64,000 nucleotides of DNA, taken from Terriglobales bacterium. Lineage in GTDB: Bacteria > Acidobacteriota > Terriglobia > Terriglobales > Acidobacteriaceae. The stretch covers positions 1-64,000 of the forward strand of contig JASHOU010000057.1 of the NCBI GenBank assembly GCA_030038475.1. The letters are read 5' to 3'. A model generated the notes under the pieces. It had not been told where the DNA came from. It was given only the letters and a program-made list of their open reading frames with translations, and made no database searches. Positions 7,771 to 16,937 of the stretch are shown piece by piece; the first letter of the stretch is position 1; each line of letters begins with the position of its first letter. The position numbers and the translations under genes are program-made.

Positions 7771-9723
7771 CTATTGCGTTGTCACCATCTTTAATGCGGT
7801 CTCGCCAACTTCGTCGTGCGCCTCGCCCTCGAGACAAACGCGATGCCACAATTCGAGATTGAGCAACCGCCAGATGCGGTCGTAATTGTCGCGATGCTTC
7901 GTGTGATGTTCTTCGAACAGCTCTTCGATCGCGTCCCGCCGGAAATAGCCGCGATCGAGGCTGCGCGCTTCCAGCAACAGCTCGTGAATCGTCTCCAGGC
8001 GCGGCCCGGCGAGCCAGCCGCTCCACGGTGTCGGGAATCCCATTTTTGTCCGGTAAAGAATCGAGTGCGGCAGCAGGTCTTCGACAGCCTTTTTCAAGAT
8101 CCGTTTACCGGCTAATCCACCAATTTGCACTTCCCGCGGAATCCGCGTTGCAAACTCGACCAGCATATGATCGAGAAACGGCACTCGGCTTTCGATCGAT
8201 GCGGCCATGCTCATGTTGTCCTGCTTCATGAGCAGTTCAACGAGGTAAGTCTTGATGTCCGTGTAGAGCAAGCGCTGCAGCATTTCGCCCGAAGAATGGT
8301 TCCAGTAATCGAGCACATGGTCATAGGCGGCGCTGGGCGGGTCTTCGCGCGCGAACTCCCCGTTCAGCAATTCATTTTGCTCGCCTTCGCCGAAGGCGGA
8401 GAAAAAGTTATCGAAATAAAAAGAGGCCCACGAGTTTCCGTCTTTGCCAAGAAAAGTGTGTTCCAGCTTGCGGCGCAGGTTTGCCCCAAGCAGCGGGGAG
8501 TTCGCGATGGCGTCGCGCAAACCCTGCCGCAAAAAGCCGGGAACGATGCCTCGATAAACGCGATCGAACGCCGCATTTTTTACGGTGAAAGCGTACCGGG
8601 CGTAGCCGGCCAGAGTTTCATCTGCGCCCTCGCCGGTGAGCACCACTGTAACTCTCGCGCGCGCGAGGCGAGCGACAAAATAAAGCGAAACGCTCGACGG
8701 CCACGTGATCGGCTCATCTTCATGCCAGATCAAATGCGGCAGAGCAGAAAAAAAATCCTGCTCGCTGACCAAAACCTCGTGATGCCGGGAACCGATGTGA
8801 TTCGACACCCCGCGCGCAAAAGGCAATTCGCTGTAAGTCTGCTCGGTGTAGCCTACGGAAAAAGTTTCGACCGGCTCGCGGCGCAATTTGCTCATCAACG
8901 CCGCCACCGCGCTCGAATCCACGCCGCCGCTCAAGAAAACCCCCAGCGGCACATCGCTCATCAGGTGACTGTTCACCGCGCCTTCGAGTAACTCGCGATA
9001 ACTCTGAACGTAATAACGCTCGTCGCGTGATTCGTGCGGCTGCGTGGCATTCAGGTCCCAATACTGTCGGATCTCTGCTCTGCCGTCCGGGCCGATCTTC
9101 ATCGTGTGCCCGGGCATTAGCTTGAGAACTCCGTTATAGAAGGTCTCCGCGCCTGACAGATATCCGAACGCCAGATACTCCGGCAGGGCCACGCGATTGA
9201 ACTCCGGAGAAATGCTGCCGTGCGCCAGCAGCGCTTTGATTTCCGAAGCAAACAGCAGTCGCTCGGCCGTCAGGTTGTAATACAGCGGTTTGATGCCCAG
9301 GCGGTCCCGCGCAATAAAGAGCGTCTTTGTGTTCCGGTTCCAGATGGCAAACGCGAACATACCGCGCAGGTGCTGCACGCAGTCTTCACCGTACTCCTCA
9401 TAGAGGTGAATCACGGTTTCCGTATCGCTTCGCGTAGCGTAGCGGTGACCGCGGGCGATCAGGGGCTCGCGCAATGCAAGATGGTTGTAGATTTCGCCGT
9501 TCAACACGATCCAAAGCGTGCCATCTTCATTCGACATCGGCTGGTGGCCTCCGGCAACATCGACAATGCTGAGCCGCCGCATGCCGATGCCTGCCGCAAC
9601 ATCCGTGTAGAACCCTTCGTCGTCGGGTCCACGATGAGCGATCACCTGGCACATTTGGCGCAGAGCCGCCGAACTTGCCCGCGCGTCGCGTCCGAATTCA
9701 AAAATGCCAGCGATGCCGCACAT
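7771..9723 (-). CDS. asnB: asparagine synthase (glutamine-hydrolysing)-type amidotransferase
   Basis: 650 residues. The N-terminal glutaminase begins MCGIAGIFEFG with the nucleophile Cys2, followed by RGPDDEGF and NGEIYNH. The C-terminal synthetase domain carries the PPi-loop FLSGGVDSSAVAALMSK, then ETFSVGY, LTGEGADE and MSMAASIESRVPFLDH. The family makes Asn from Asp, Gln and ATP, but members in polysaccharide loci, including PEP-CTERM/exosortase loci, often amidate sugars or act in surface-polymer assembly. Its start overlaps the heparinase stop by one base (TGATG), so translation is coupled to the polysaccharide gene, which supports the second role. There is no sign of damage. Confidence 0.93.
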   Translation of the reverse strand: MCGIAGIFEFGRDARASSAALRQMCQVIAHRGPDDEGFYTDVAAGIGMRRLSIVDVAGGHQPMSNEDGTLWIVLNGEIYNHLALREPLIARGHRYATRSDTETVIHLYEEYGEDCVQHLRGMFAFAIWNRNTKTLFIARDRLGIKPLYYNLTAERLLFASEIKALLAHGSISPEFNRVALPEYLAFGYLSGAETFYNGVLKLMPGHTMKIGPDGRAEIRQYWDLNATQPHESRDERYYVQSYRELLEGAVNSHLMSDVPLGVFLSGGVDSSAVAALMSKLRREPVETFSVGYTEQTYSELPFARGVSNHIGSRHHEVLVSEQDFFSALPHLIWHEDEPITWPSSVSLYFVARLARARVTVVLTGEGADETLAGYARYAFTVKNAAFDRVYRGIVPGFLRQGLRDAIANSPLLGANLRRKLEHTFLGKDGNSWASFYFDNFFSAFGEGEQNELLNGEFAREDPPSAAYDHVLDYWNHSSGEMLQRLLYTDIKTYLVELLMKQDNMSMAASIESRVPFLDHMLVEFATRIPREVQIGGLAGKRILKKAVEDLLPHSILYRTKMGFPTPWSGWLAGPRLETIHELLLEARSLDRGYFRRDAIEELFEEHHTKHRDNYDRIWRLLNLELWHRVCLEGEAHDEVGETALKMVTTQ

Positions 9724-12344
9724 CAGCGTTTCTCCACGTAAGGCAAAGAACCTTCTTTGGATGAATGATGACTCGATGAATCACGACTGGATGAATGACG
9801 ACCGGATGAATCATGATTGGCTGAACCGTCATTGACTGAACCACGATTGACTGGATTATGGAGCAACTCCTCCGCTAGCGAACGCGAATCACCCGTCAAT
9901 TCTTCAAACAGCGGCGTAAGACTAAATTCCTCTGGCGATGCATTAACAAGCGCTCCCTGCCTGCGCCACTCAAAAAATGCGCCTCCGGACGCCTGCTCCA
10001 GCTTAGGCCGATCGGTCTTAAGGTAATCCAGCTTAAGAAGAGGCTGTTCTTTCCAGACGACGTTCGACCCGCCGATCACGACCAGGTGTACGAGTTTCTC
10101 TTCTTCAAAACGGAAATACAGCACGTCGGCATCCGAAGACCACGGCCCCAAACCCCACTCCCGATCGCCGCTGGCAAATATGAGCCGGTGGCATTCATTA
10201 TCATAATCGAGTTGGTACGCTTGCACCTCAGCGTGCGCCGTCCCGGCTATTGGAGTTTTGTTTTGTCGCACAAAGCTTGGGTTGTCACGTCGCGTATTCT
10301 CCTTGCGGATTGTGCCTGAGCGTGGCACCAATGCGGTGAGAATCTCCGCGGGCAGCGACACGCGCGCGTGACTGCGCACCAGCGGCGCGGACTGAAAAGC
10401 GCCATACGCCGGCGAAAGCAGGGTCTCGCTAACTTCCGTCGTCCAGCTTTTTGCTTCCGGCACAATGACGTTCAGCCACGGTTCGTCTGGAGCCGCACCG
10501 CCTCTCGCTACATCGATCAACTGCCAGCCGCTGCTCTGATCTTCATTTCGAACTTCGAGATCGGGTGCGAAGTGCCAGCGTATCTCAAGTTCATGCTCGG
10601 CTCGGCCCAGAGCCACGTCGCGCACCAACCACGGACCGCCGACAATCTTCAGAACGTGACGCCGGTGTACAACCGGATCGGCCAGCCGCTCATATCCATT
10701 ATGACTGCCCACAAAATAGGTGAAGCTTTTCCCGGCGATCCAGTTTTCCGTTCTTGTGGTAGGAATCTGCTTCCATGAGAAAGGTTCACCGGCAACCGCC
10801 TGATCCATTCCATCCACGAGCATCGTGTTGTGCGCAGCGGCTCCGCGAAACCTGTTTCGCTCCGCCGCATCTTTCGCAATGTAGACGCCGCTCCCGGAGT
10901 CCACAAGCCATCGCCTTCCATTCACAGTAAGGCGCAGGCTGAGTGCATCGGCGTGCCCATGACCGGAGCGCCCGACGCCCTGCGGGCCGCCATCGACCAT
11001 CATCACTTGCTCAAACGGCTGTGAATCTGCCATCACGTAAACGCCGCCGTCAGAAAACGCAATCGACCGCGGTTCCGTTGTTGCTCTTCCGCCCGCAAGT
11101 TCCTCAACCGCTCGTGCGCCAAACAGCCAGATCGCTTCCTCTGTCCGTCGCGCCGCAGAAAATTTGCGCGCATACATCAGCGCACCCAGGATCAGCGGAT
11201 CGGTCATGTGCTCCGTGCGATTGCGCCGCGGATTCCACAACCGCCCGCCATCGTCGTCGCCGAAGCCCTCGGCCGGTCCCGCTTGCGCGAGCGCCGCGAG
11301 TACAGCTAACATTCGCTGCAACACCGCATCGTACGACGGTGAAATTTCCATGCCATTGCGAGCCGCAAGCAAACGCGCATACAAGAAAAAGTCGAGCGCA
11401 TAAACGTGGTAATAGAGCGATTGCTCGAAGTAAACCCCATCCGGACGAACCTGCCGCTCCGCCTCGCGCAAAACAATGTCCCAGCCGGTTTGTTTCCAGC
11501 GCGCAGCGCAGCGCATCTGCGGGTACAGAGTGCCAAGAAAGAACAGCACAACCGCTTCGCCCAGCAGATGCGTGTTGGGGGAAAAATAAGTAGATAGATA
11601 GCGTTCAATGTAACGCCCATGAAGCGCAAGCGCCGGCAACATTTTCGAGCGGAGCTCGCAGATTGACGAACGAATCTGCGCGCGAAGCTCCGCCGCGCCA
11701 CTCTCGCCGGCCAGCAAATGATCGACCCAGATCCACGACAGAGCGCGGAAGGCAACTTCAAGCGTGCTGGCCCAATTGATGCCCAACGGGTACGGATTGG
11801 CTTTGACCCAGCTACGCCATTGCGCCATCAGTTCGCGAACGTACTTCTCTTCTCCACCCAGCAGCCAGGCCTTGGCCAGTGTTACCAAGTGCTGATGCCG
11901 ATTTAATTCCCACGTGACTTTATGGTCGCCAACGGCGGCAAAATCCAGAAACGGAATCCTGAACCAAGGAGCGAGCGGCGCGCGTTTGCCGTGCACCACA
12001 TCGAGATGCCAGTCAATCTCGTCGCCGTAGTCGAGATTCTCGTAGCCGAGTAAGCGAAAACGATGCGCGCAGATTCCATCTGCCTCGCGGAGAATTTCCG
12101 CCGCTTCGTCGGGAAGATGTTTGCGCAACAACTGGGCGCGCTCTGAAACCTCGGTGTTTAAAAAAAAGAAATTTCCTATTTCGGCCGATGCATCGCGATT
12201 CAGCTGAATCGACCCATTCCGCACTCCCAACCGGTATTTGAACCAGTCGCTTCGCTTATGGAATGCTTGCTCCAGGCGCACGCGCACCTCTACCCAGTCC
12301 ATTCGGCAGACCCGCGTCAGCTTGCTTTGCCATCCTGGAGCCAT
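9723..12344 (-). CDS. heparinase II/III (alginate lyase-like) family polysaccharide lyase
   Basis: 873 residues. An N-terminal all-alpha toroid (roughly residues 60-400; GINWASTLEVAFRALSWIW, YFSPNTHLLGEA) is followed by the beta-sandwich of heparinase II/III-type lyases (GHGHADALSLRLTVNGRRWL, with HNTMLVDGMDQ after it). The family cleaves acidic polysaccharides, and members in export loci trim or edit the polymer. No signal peptide is evident. The C-terminus ends in seven 5-residue Ser-rich repeats (positions 9747-9851), unlike the rest of the protein. GAGG lies before the ATG at 12344. The gene heads an operon with asnB and the M28 peptidase and is divergent from the AlgD-like dehydrogenase, so together they form a surface-polysaccharide block. 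Confidence 0.88.
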   Translation of the reverse strand: MAPGWQSKLTRVCRMDWVEVRVRLEQAFHKRSDWFKYRLGVRNGSIQLNRDASAEIGNFFFLNTEVSERAQLLRKHLPDEAAEILREADGICAHRFRLLGYENLDYGDEIDWHLDVVHGKRAPLAPWFRIPFLDFAAVGDHKVTWELNRHQHLVTLAKAWLLGGEEKYVRELMAQWRSWVKANPYPLGINWASTLEVAFRALSWIWVDHLLAGESGAAELRAQIRSSICELRSKMLPALALHGRYIERYLSTYFSPNTHLLGEAVVLFFLGTLYPQMRCAARWKQTGWDIVLREAERQVRPDGVYFEQSLYYHVYALDFFLYARLLAARNGMEISPSYDAVLQRMLAVLAALAQAGPAEGFGDDDGGRLWNPRRNRTEHMTDPLILGALMYARKFSAARRTEEAIWLFGARAVEELAGGRATTEPRSIAFSDGGVYVMADSQPFEQVMMVDGGPQGVGRSGHGHADALSLRLTVNGRRWLVDSGSGVYIAKDAAERNRFRGAAAHNTMLVDGMDQAVAGEPFSWKQIPTTRTENWIAGKSFTYFVGSHNGYERLADPVVHRRHVLKIVGGPWLVRDVALGRAEHELEIRWHFAPDLEVRNEDQSSGWQLIDVARGGAAPDEPWLNVIVPEAKSWTTEVSETLLSPAYGAFQSAPLVRSHARVSLPAEILTALVPRSGTIRKENTRRDNPSFVRQNKTPIAGTAHAEVQAYQLDYDNECHRLIFASGDREWGLGPWSSDADVLYFRFEEEKLVHLVVIGGSNVVWKEQPLLKLDYLKTDRPKLEQASGGAFFEWRRQGALVNASPEEFSLTPLFEELTGDSRSLAEELLHNPVNRGSVNDGSANHDSSGRHSSSRDSSSHHSSKEGSLPYVEKR
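9747..9851 (-). repeat. 15-bp tandem repeat, seven units, inside the heparinase gene
   Basis: Seven imperfect 15-bp units encode consecutive pentapeptides at the C-terminus of the heparinase-family protein (VNRGS, VNDGS, ANHDS, SGRHS, SSRDS, SSHHS, SKEGS). The period equals five codons, so unit gain or loss would keep the frame and only change tail length. Confidence 0.85.
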
Positions 12345-12492
12345 CCGATACCTCGCTTTAATCTTACATGCCGAAAAGGACGCGTCTGCCTATCGGTTAC
12401 CGTCGTCACTCTCGCCAGTCGTGGCAAGCGATTGGTATAGTGCATAGTGCCACACAGTTGCATTCAGAAGTTTTATTTCCGGGAGAATTCTT

Positions 12493-13818
12493 TTGGGCTT
12501 GTCTATCAGTATTTTCGGCTTGGGATACGTCGGCTCGGTTTCGGCCGCCTGTTTCGCCTCGATGGGGCACAGAGTTATCGGCGTCGATATCAGCCGCGCC
12601 AAAGTAGAAATGATGGATTCGGGACGCACACCGATCATCGAGGCGCGCATGGGTGAGATGGTCGCCGATGCGCATCGAGCCGGCCTGCTTCGAGCTACCA
12701 ACGACGCCACAGAGGCCGTGCTGAATTCTGAAGTCTCGTTTGTCTGCGTGGGAACGCCCAGCCTGAAAAATGGCAAGCTCGACCTCAGCCACATCGAGCA
12801 CGTCGCGCGCGAAATCGGTGCTGCCATCCGCCAGAAAAACTCGCCGCACGTTTTTGTTCTGCGCAGCACAGTGCTCGCAGGAACCACTGAAACTATCGTG
12901 CTTCCCATCCTTGAAAAAGAAAGCGGCAAGCGATGCGGGCAAAGTTTTACGGTTTGCTACAACCCCGAGTTCATGCGCGAAGGCAGCGCGGTCGCCGATT
13001 TCATGAACCCGCCCTATACGATTCTGGGCGCGAGCGATGCGAATCATCTCGCGCCGCTTCGCGAGCTTTACAAGAACACTCCAGGCACGCTCTACGAAAC
13101 GACAATTTCCGTCGCAGAAATGGTCAAGTATTTTTCCAACTGCTATCACGCCGTAAAGGTTGGCTTCGCCAATGAAATGGGAACGATGTGTAAGCACCTC
13201 GGTGTCGACGCCGACGCGGTCGCCAGAATTTTTACCTCCGACACCAAGCTGAACATTTCTCCCGCATATCTTTCTCCCGGATTCGCTTTCGGTGGCTCCT
13301 GTCTCCCGAAAGATTTGCGAGCGATCACCTACAAAGCCAGGGAACTCGACCTGAAGCTGCCACTGCTCGAATCGCTCACGCCAAGCAACGCCGAGCACGT
13401 GGACCGCGCGGTGGAAATGGTGTTGAGCACGGGAAAAAAGAAAATCGCGCAGCTCGGACTGAGTTTCAAAGCCGGTACCGACGATTTGCGCGAGAGCCCA
13501 CAGGTGCAGTTGATCAAGCGCCTGCTGGGTGAGGGACTGGAAGTCAAGGTCTGGGACGAAGACGTCTCGCTCGGCCGCCTCGCCGGATCGAATCGCCAAT
13601 ACATCGAAGAAGTCATTCCCCACATCGGATCGGTGCTCTCGGCCGATCTGGAAGCTGTGCTAGCCCATGCGGAGGTCGTCATCCTCGGCAACAAATCAGC
13701 CAGCAAAGATCGGCTGGCCAAGCATCTTCGCCCCGAGCAGATTGTGATTGACCTCATCCATCTCGACAAGGCGCGGCGTCCGGAGGGCGTCAAGATCTAC
13801 GAGGGAATCTGCTGGTAG
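12493..13818 (+). CDS. UDP-glucose/GDP-mannose dehydrogenase family protein (AlgD-like)
   Basis: 441 residues. Oxidises a nucleotide sugar to its uronic acid with NAD+. The Rossmann motif ISIFGLGYVGSVSAA is at the N-terminus. NPEFMREGSAVADF, the motif around the catalytic Cys, GGSCLPKDLRA, and FKAGTDDLRESP are all present. The NPEF-RE and GGSCLPKD patterns are closer to GDP-mannose 6-dehydrogenase than to UDP-glucose dehydrogenase. The start is a TTG at 12493 behind GGGAG, or possibly the TTG at 12499; no ATG precedes the Rossmann motif. It is divergent from the heparinase-like gene across 148 bp, consistent with a uronic-acid-containing surface polymer made by this locus. Confidence 0.9.
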   Translation: MGLSISIFGLGYVGSVSAACFASMGHRVIGVDISRAKVEMMDSGRTPIIEARMGEMVADAHRAGLLRATNDATEAVLNSEVSFVCVGTPSLKNGKLDLSHIEHVAREIGAAIRQKNSPHVFVLRSTVLAGTTETIVLPILEKESGKRCGQSFTVCYNPEFMREGSAVADFMNPPYTILGASDANHLAPLRELYKNTPGTLYETTISVAEMVKYFSNCYHAVKVGFANEMGTMCKHLGVDADAVARIFTSDTKLNISPAYLSPGFAFGGSCLPKDLRAITYKARELDLKLPLLESLTPSNAEHVDRAVEMVLSTGKKKIAQLGLSFKAGTDDLRESPQVQLIKRLLGEGLEVKVWDEDVSLGRLAGSNRQYIEEVIPHIGSVLSADLEAVLAHAEVVILGNKSASKDRLAKHLRPEQIVIDLIHLDKARRPEGVKIYEGICW

Positions 13819-13824
13819 GAATTT

Positions 13825-13860
13825 CTGCCGCGCACAGCCCAGCGACTTCTGCTGCGGCAG
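13825..13860. terminator. possible hairpin between convergent genes
   Basis: CTGCCGC at 13825-13831 pairs with GCGGCAG at 13854-13860 across a 22-base loop. It lies in the 68-bp gap between the convergent dehydrogenase and polX genes. There is no T-tract, so intrinsic termination is uncertain. Confidence 0.3.
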
Positions 13861-13886
13861 AGGCCCAGCAACCGCGTCTCTACCGA

Positions 13887-15629
13887 TTACCATCCATGCT
13901 TCATCGCCCGCGCAAACTTAGCCACGGGCAGCGTATTCAGCACATCATCTTTGGTCAGCCAAGCCCTCCGCGCCTGCGTGATTCCAAAACGAATCTTCTC
14001 CATGTGCGAAGTATGGTGAGAGTCGGTGTTGATGACGATCTTCACTCCATGCTGTTTGGCCACCCGCAGATGAACGTCGCACAGGTCCAGCCGGTCGGGA
14101 TAGGAATTCAGCTCCATCGCTACTTTGCGCGTCGCCGCGGCTTTCAGAACCGCATCGAGATCGAACTGGTAGGCATCGCGCCGTAAGAGTTGCCGTCCCG
14201 TAGGATGCCCAATCACCGATGTATTCGGATTGGCAATCGCTTTCTGCAGCCGATCGGTCATGGCGGCGCGATCCTGATTGAAATGGGAATGCACGCTGGC
14301 AATCACGACATCCATCTGTTCGAGCACCGAATCCGAGAGATCGAGCGAACCATCCGCCAGAATGTCGACTTCGATGCCCGCAAAAATGCGAATACCATCC
14401 AGCTCCTTTTCCGCAGCGCGAATCCTTGCGATGTGCGCAATCGCCCGTTCATCGGTGAGCCCATTGGCGAACGCCAGATTTTTCGAATGATCGGTGATCG
14501 CCATGTACTCATACCCGCGGTCTCGGGCGGCTTTGGCCATTTCTTCAATCGTGTTGCGGCCGTCGGTTTCAACCGTGTGCATGTGCACATCGCCGCGAAT
14601 ATCGCCCAGTTCGATCAGCACCGGCAGCGCATGAGCCGCGGCGGCTTCGATTTCTCCCAGATTCTCGCGCAACTCAGGAGGGATAAAATCGAGCTTGAGC
14701 TTGGCGTAGATCTCTTCTTCGGTCTTGCGCACGACTGGCGTTTCGTCCTCGACTTTCGCCAGGCTATATTCATTGAGCGTGAAACCCATTTTGAGCGCGC
14801 GCTGGCGCAAAGCCACGTTGTGCGCCTTCGAGCCGGTGAAATATTGCATGGCCGCTCCGAATGACTCGGGCGGCAGAAAACGCACGTCAACCTGCATGCC
14901 GTTGCGGTGCCGGAAGCTGACTTTGTTTTCGCCCTGTGCGATCACATCCATCAGCCCGGGAAAGCGGAGCAGATGCTCAATGATCTTTTGACGCGCCTTT
15001 GGTTCGCAGCAGGCTGGTCCGGTTACGAGAATATCGAGATCGCCAACCGTTTCGCGTCCGCGGCGCAGCGATCCGGCGGGCGTAACTTTTTCGATGCCCG
15101 GAGTCGAAAGCAAGTGCTCCGTCAGCTTTTCCGCCAGCTCTTCGGCCTTATCCAGCAAGAACCGTCCGCCGATCCGGCGATAATCTTCAATCGCCTTCAG
15201 CAGTTTCAGTTCATGCTTTTCGCCCATGCGCGGCAACGTGCGGATTTTGCCCTCCCGCGCCAGTTTCTCCACGCCTTCTAGATCGCACACCTGGTAAGCG
15301 CTCCAGATCAAAGCGATCGTCTTCGGCCCCAGCCCTTGAATTTTGAGCAGTTCAAGCATCGAAGGCCGGTATTTTTTCAGCAGCTCGGTGTGCGCCTCGA
15401 TCACGCCCTCTTTGAAAAGCATCTGCAGATTGGCCAGCATGCCTTTGCCAATACCCGGAACTTCGAGCAGTTTTTTCGGCTCTCGAATAAGGTCGGCAAC
15501 TTGTTGTGGCAGCGCCTCAATCGCTGCCGCCGCATTGCGATACGAACGGATTCGGAACGAGTCCTGTGCGTCGATTTCGAGCAGATCAGAAGTCTCGTAG
15601 AGCAGCGTAGCAATGGCTTTGTTGTCCAT
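13887..15629 (-). CDS. polX: DNA polymerase X family with PHP domain
   Basis: 580 residues, the normal length of bacterial PolX, which fills gaps in base-excision repair and carries a 3'-5' exonuclease in its PHP domain. Helix-hairpin-helix segments are visible (LLEVPGIGKGMLANLQ and IQGLGPKTI). The polymerase palm has AGSLRRGRETVGDLDILVTG with the metal aspartates in DLD and a third in QVDVRFLP. The PHP domain from about residue 345 shows GDVHMHTVETDG, ITDHSKNLAFANGL, GIEVDILADGSLD, HSHFNQ, GHPTGR and NTDSHHT. All metal ligands appear intact. The ATG at 15629 matches the family start (MDNKAIA). It stands alone, convergent with the AlgD-like gene. Confidence 0.95.
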   Translation of the reverse strand: MDNKAIATLLYETSDLLEIDAQDSFRIRSYRNAAAAIEALPQQVADLIREPKKLLEVPGIGKGMLANLQMLFKEGVIEAHTELLKKYRPSMLELLKIQGLGPKTIALIWSAYQVCDLEGVEKLAREGKIRTLPRMGEKHELKLLKAIEDYRRIGGRFLLDKAEELAEKLTEHLLSTPGIEKVTPAGSLRRGRETVGDLDILVTGPACCEPKARQKIIEHLLRFPGLMDVIAQGENKVSFRHRNGMQVDVRFLPPESFGAAMQYFTGSKAHNVALRQRALKMGFTLNEYSLAKVEDETPVVRKTEEEIYAKLKLDFIPPELRENLGEIEAAAAHALPVLIELGDIRGDVHMHTVETDGRNTIEEMAKAARDRGYEYMAITDHSKNLAFANGLTDERAIAHIARIRAAEKELDGIRIFAGIEVDILADGSLDLSDSVLEQMDVVIASVHSHFNQDRAAMTDRLQKAIANPNTSVIGHPTGRQLLRRDAYQFDLDAVLKAAATRKVAMELNSYPDRLDLCDVHLRVAKQHGVKIVINTDSHHTSHMEKIRFGITQARRAWLTKDDVLNTLPVAKFARAMKHGW

Positions 15630-15635
15630 TTTTAG

Positions 15636-15719
15636 AAAATAAGGCTAAGGAAATAAGACTAACGAATCAGCGTAACGAAACAAGCCCAACAATAAAGTTA
15701 AACGAGTTAAGCAAAGAGG
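15636..15719. repeat. degenerate 13-15-bp tandem repeat upstream of polX
   Basis: About six purine-rich units of 13-15 bp, each carrying a TAAG/TAAC/CAAG-like core (for example AAATAAGGCTAAG, GAAATAAGACTAAC, GAAACAAGCCCAAC), fill the start-proximal leader of polX. Unit identity is low, so this is a decayed array or a compositional effect. Confidence 0.4.
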
Positions 15720-15785
15720 GCTAGGCGGGAGACGACAGACTGGCCTGCGGAAGTCAGACAAGCAGGCAATAAACGTCAATCGCAG

Positions 15786-16001
15786 TCACGAGATCTTGAT
15801 CACATTCGCCGCTTGCGGGCCTTTCTGTCCCTGGACAATCTCAAACTCCACCTTATCGCCTTCCTGCAGGCTTTTGTAGCCCTCAGAGGTGATCGAGCTG
15901 TAGTGAACAAACACGTCGGGTCCATCGTCACGGCCGAGGAAGCCGTAACCTTTGGCATTGTTGAACCATTTTACGGTGCCTTTCAAACGTTCCACGTGCA
16001 T
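15786..16001 (-). CDS. cold-shock domain protein
   Basis: 71-residue CspA-family single-strand nucleic-acid-binding protein. The RNP motifs are visible: [20 protein letters not shown] (RNP1-like KGYGFL) and DVFVHYSSI (RNP2-like VFVH). These act as RNA chaperones in the cytoplasm. The ATG at 15999-16001 has GGAGGGG directly against it, closer than ideal. The in-frame GTG two codons later (15995) has eight bases between GGAGG and the start and may be the real one. A good promoter lies about 65 bp upstream and leaves a leader of roughly 57 nt. Confidence 0.95.
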   Translation of the reverse strand: MHVERLKGTVKWFNNAKGYGFLGRDDGPDVFVHYSSITSEGYKSLQEGDKVEFEIVQGQKGPQAANVIKIS

Positions 16002-16064
16002 CCCCTCCGTTTGCGGACTTCCCAGGAACGGCGCGATTTCAGGGAATCCGCAAAATGTGTAGGA

Positions 16065-16093
16065 ATTGTGCTGCTCACCGAAGGTGCTGTCAA
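16065..16093 (-). promoter_or_regulatory. sigma-70-type promoter of the cold-shock gene
   Basis: On the minus strand a perfect -35 TTGACA (16088-16093) is separated by exactly 17 bp from CACAAT (16065-16070), a 4/6 match to the -10 box. Transcription would start near 16058 and give a leader of about 57 nt before the cold-shock start. Confidence 0.5.
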
Positions 16094-16241
16094 GGCTTAT
16101 GATCACAGAGCAGTGGTCATGCGAAAGTTACCAGCTAAGTAATTACGGGAAGGTTAACTAACTCGCGGACCGGAGTAGTACAAACGGGAAGGGAACGACT
16201 CCCACTCGCCAGCGATGACATTATGCGGGCGCTTTAGCGCC

Positions 16242-16823
16242 TCAGGCGTACCGGCTCCGCGACAGCCACAGCGTCCCGCAGATCGTTTTGGCATCGCGAA
16301 TGCGCCCATCGAGTGCCATTCGCTTCGCTTCCGACAAAGGAAAAAATCTTATTGCAATCTTCTCATCTGGCTCCGGCTTGGCTTTTCCAGCTTCGAGGCC
16401 GAGGGTGAGGTAGATAGTCATAGTTTCGTCGAGAAAACCCGGACTTACGTAAAAATGCAGGATTCGTTTCCATTTGCGCGCTGCATAGCCCGTTTCTTCG
16501 AGTAACTCGCGCCTGGCAGCGGTGAGCGCAGTTTCGCCATCGTCAATGCGTCCGGCCGGCAGTTCCCACATTATCGACTGCGCAGCATGGCGGTATTGGC
16601 GTTCTAGCAGAATGCGAGGCTCGGATTTGCGGCAAGCCTTCCCCGAGTGCTCGACAGCCAAAACTACAACGGAGCCGGAATGCCGAACGACGTCGCGGCG
16701 CGCGAGCACGCCTCCCGGTTCTTCCACTTCATCGGTGGTGACGCGGAACACCGGTCCGCGATAACTCACCACAGATGAGAGCACACGAGCGTGTTTTGAT
16801 TTCGTTCCCGCCGATTTCGCCAT
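16242..16823 (-). CDS. Nudix hydrolase (ADP-ribose pyrophosphatase-like)
   Basis: 193 residues, the usual length for ADP-sugar Nudix enzymes, which split ADP-ribose and related nucleotides. The Nudix box is complete: GRIDDGETALTAARRELLEE followed by TGY, matching Gx5Ex7REUxEExGU. ELPAG just before it, with the proline and YVSPGFLDE after it, is typical of the ADP-ribose pyrophosphatase subgroup. The start at 16823 gives a Lys-rich N-terminus (MAKSAGTKSKH). The gene stands alone between the cold-shock gene and a dispersed palindromic repeat. Confidence 0.92.
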   Translation of the reverse strand: MAKSAGTKSKHARVLSSVVSYRGPVFRVTTDEVEEPGGVLARRDVVRHSGSVVVLAVEHSGKACRKSEPRILLERQYRHAAQSIMWELPAGRIDDGETALTAARRELLEETGYAARKWKRILHFYVSPGFLDETMTIYLTLGLEAGKAKPEPDEKIAIRFFPLSEAKRMALDGRIRDAKTICGTLWLSRSRYA

Positions 16824-16862
16824 GAGAACAATATAAAATATAAATGGAAAGGAATTAGGTTC

Positions 16863-16924
16863 GAGGTCTCAGGTCTCAGGGATTTAAGAACGGGACTTTT
16901 CCTAACCCCGAGACTTGAGACCTG
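16863..16924. repeat. dispersed palindromic repeat, copy 1
   Basis: AGGTCTCAGGTCTCAGGG (from 16864) pairs with CCCGAGACTTGAGACCTG (ending 16924) across about 25 bases. The same arms recur at 38389-38467, so this is a dispersed REP-like family and not a local hairpin. It lies in the gap just before the DUF2520 gene. Confidence 0.7.
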
Positions 16925-16937
16925 TTATGCTGCGCCG

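Noticed and set aside
12422-12437. Sigma-54-like element (TGGCA then TTGGT) in the heparinase/dehydrogenase gap
   Set aside because: The -12 GC is replaced by GG and no enhancer-binding site is seen; too weak.
12406-13623. 405-codon minus-strand open frame
   Set aside because: Opposite the AlgD-like dehydrogenase, which has all family motifs.
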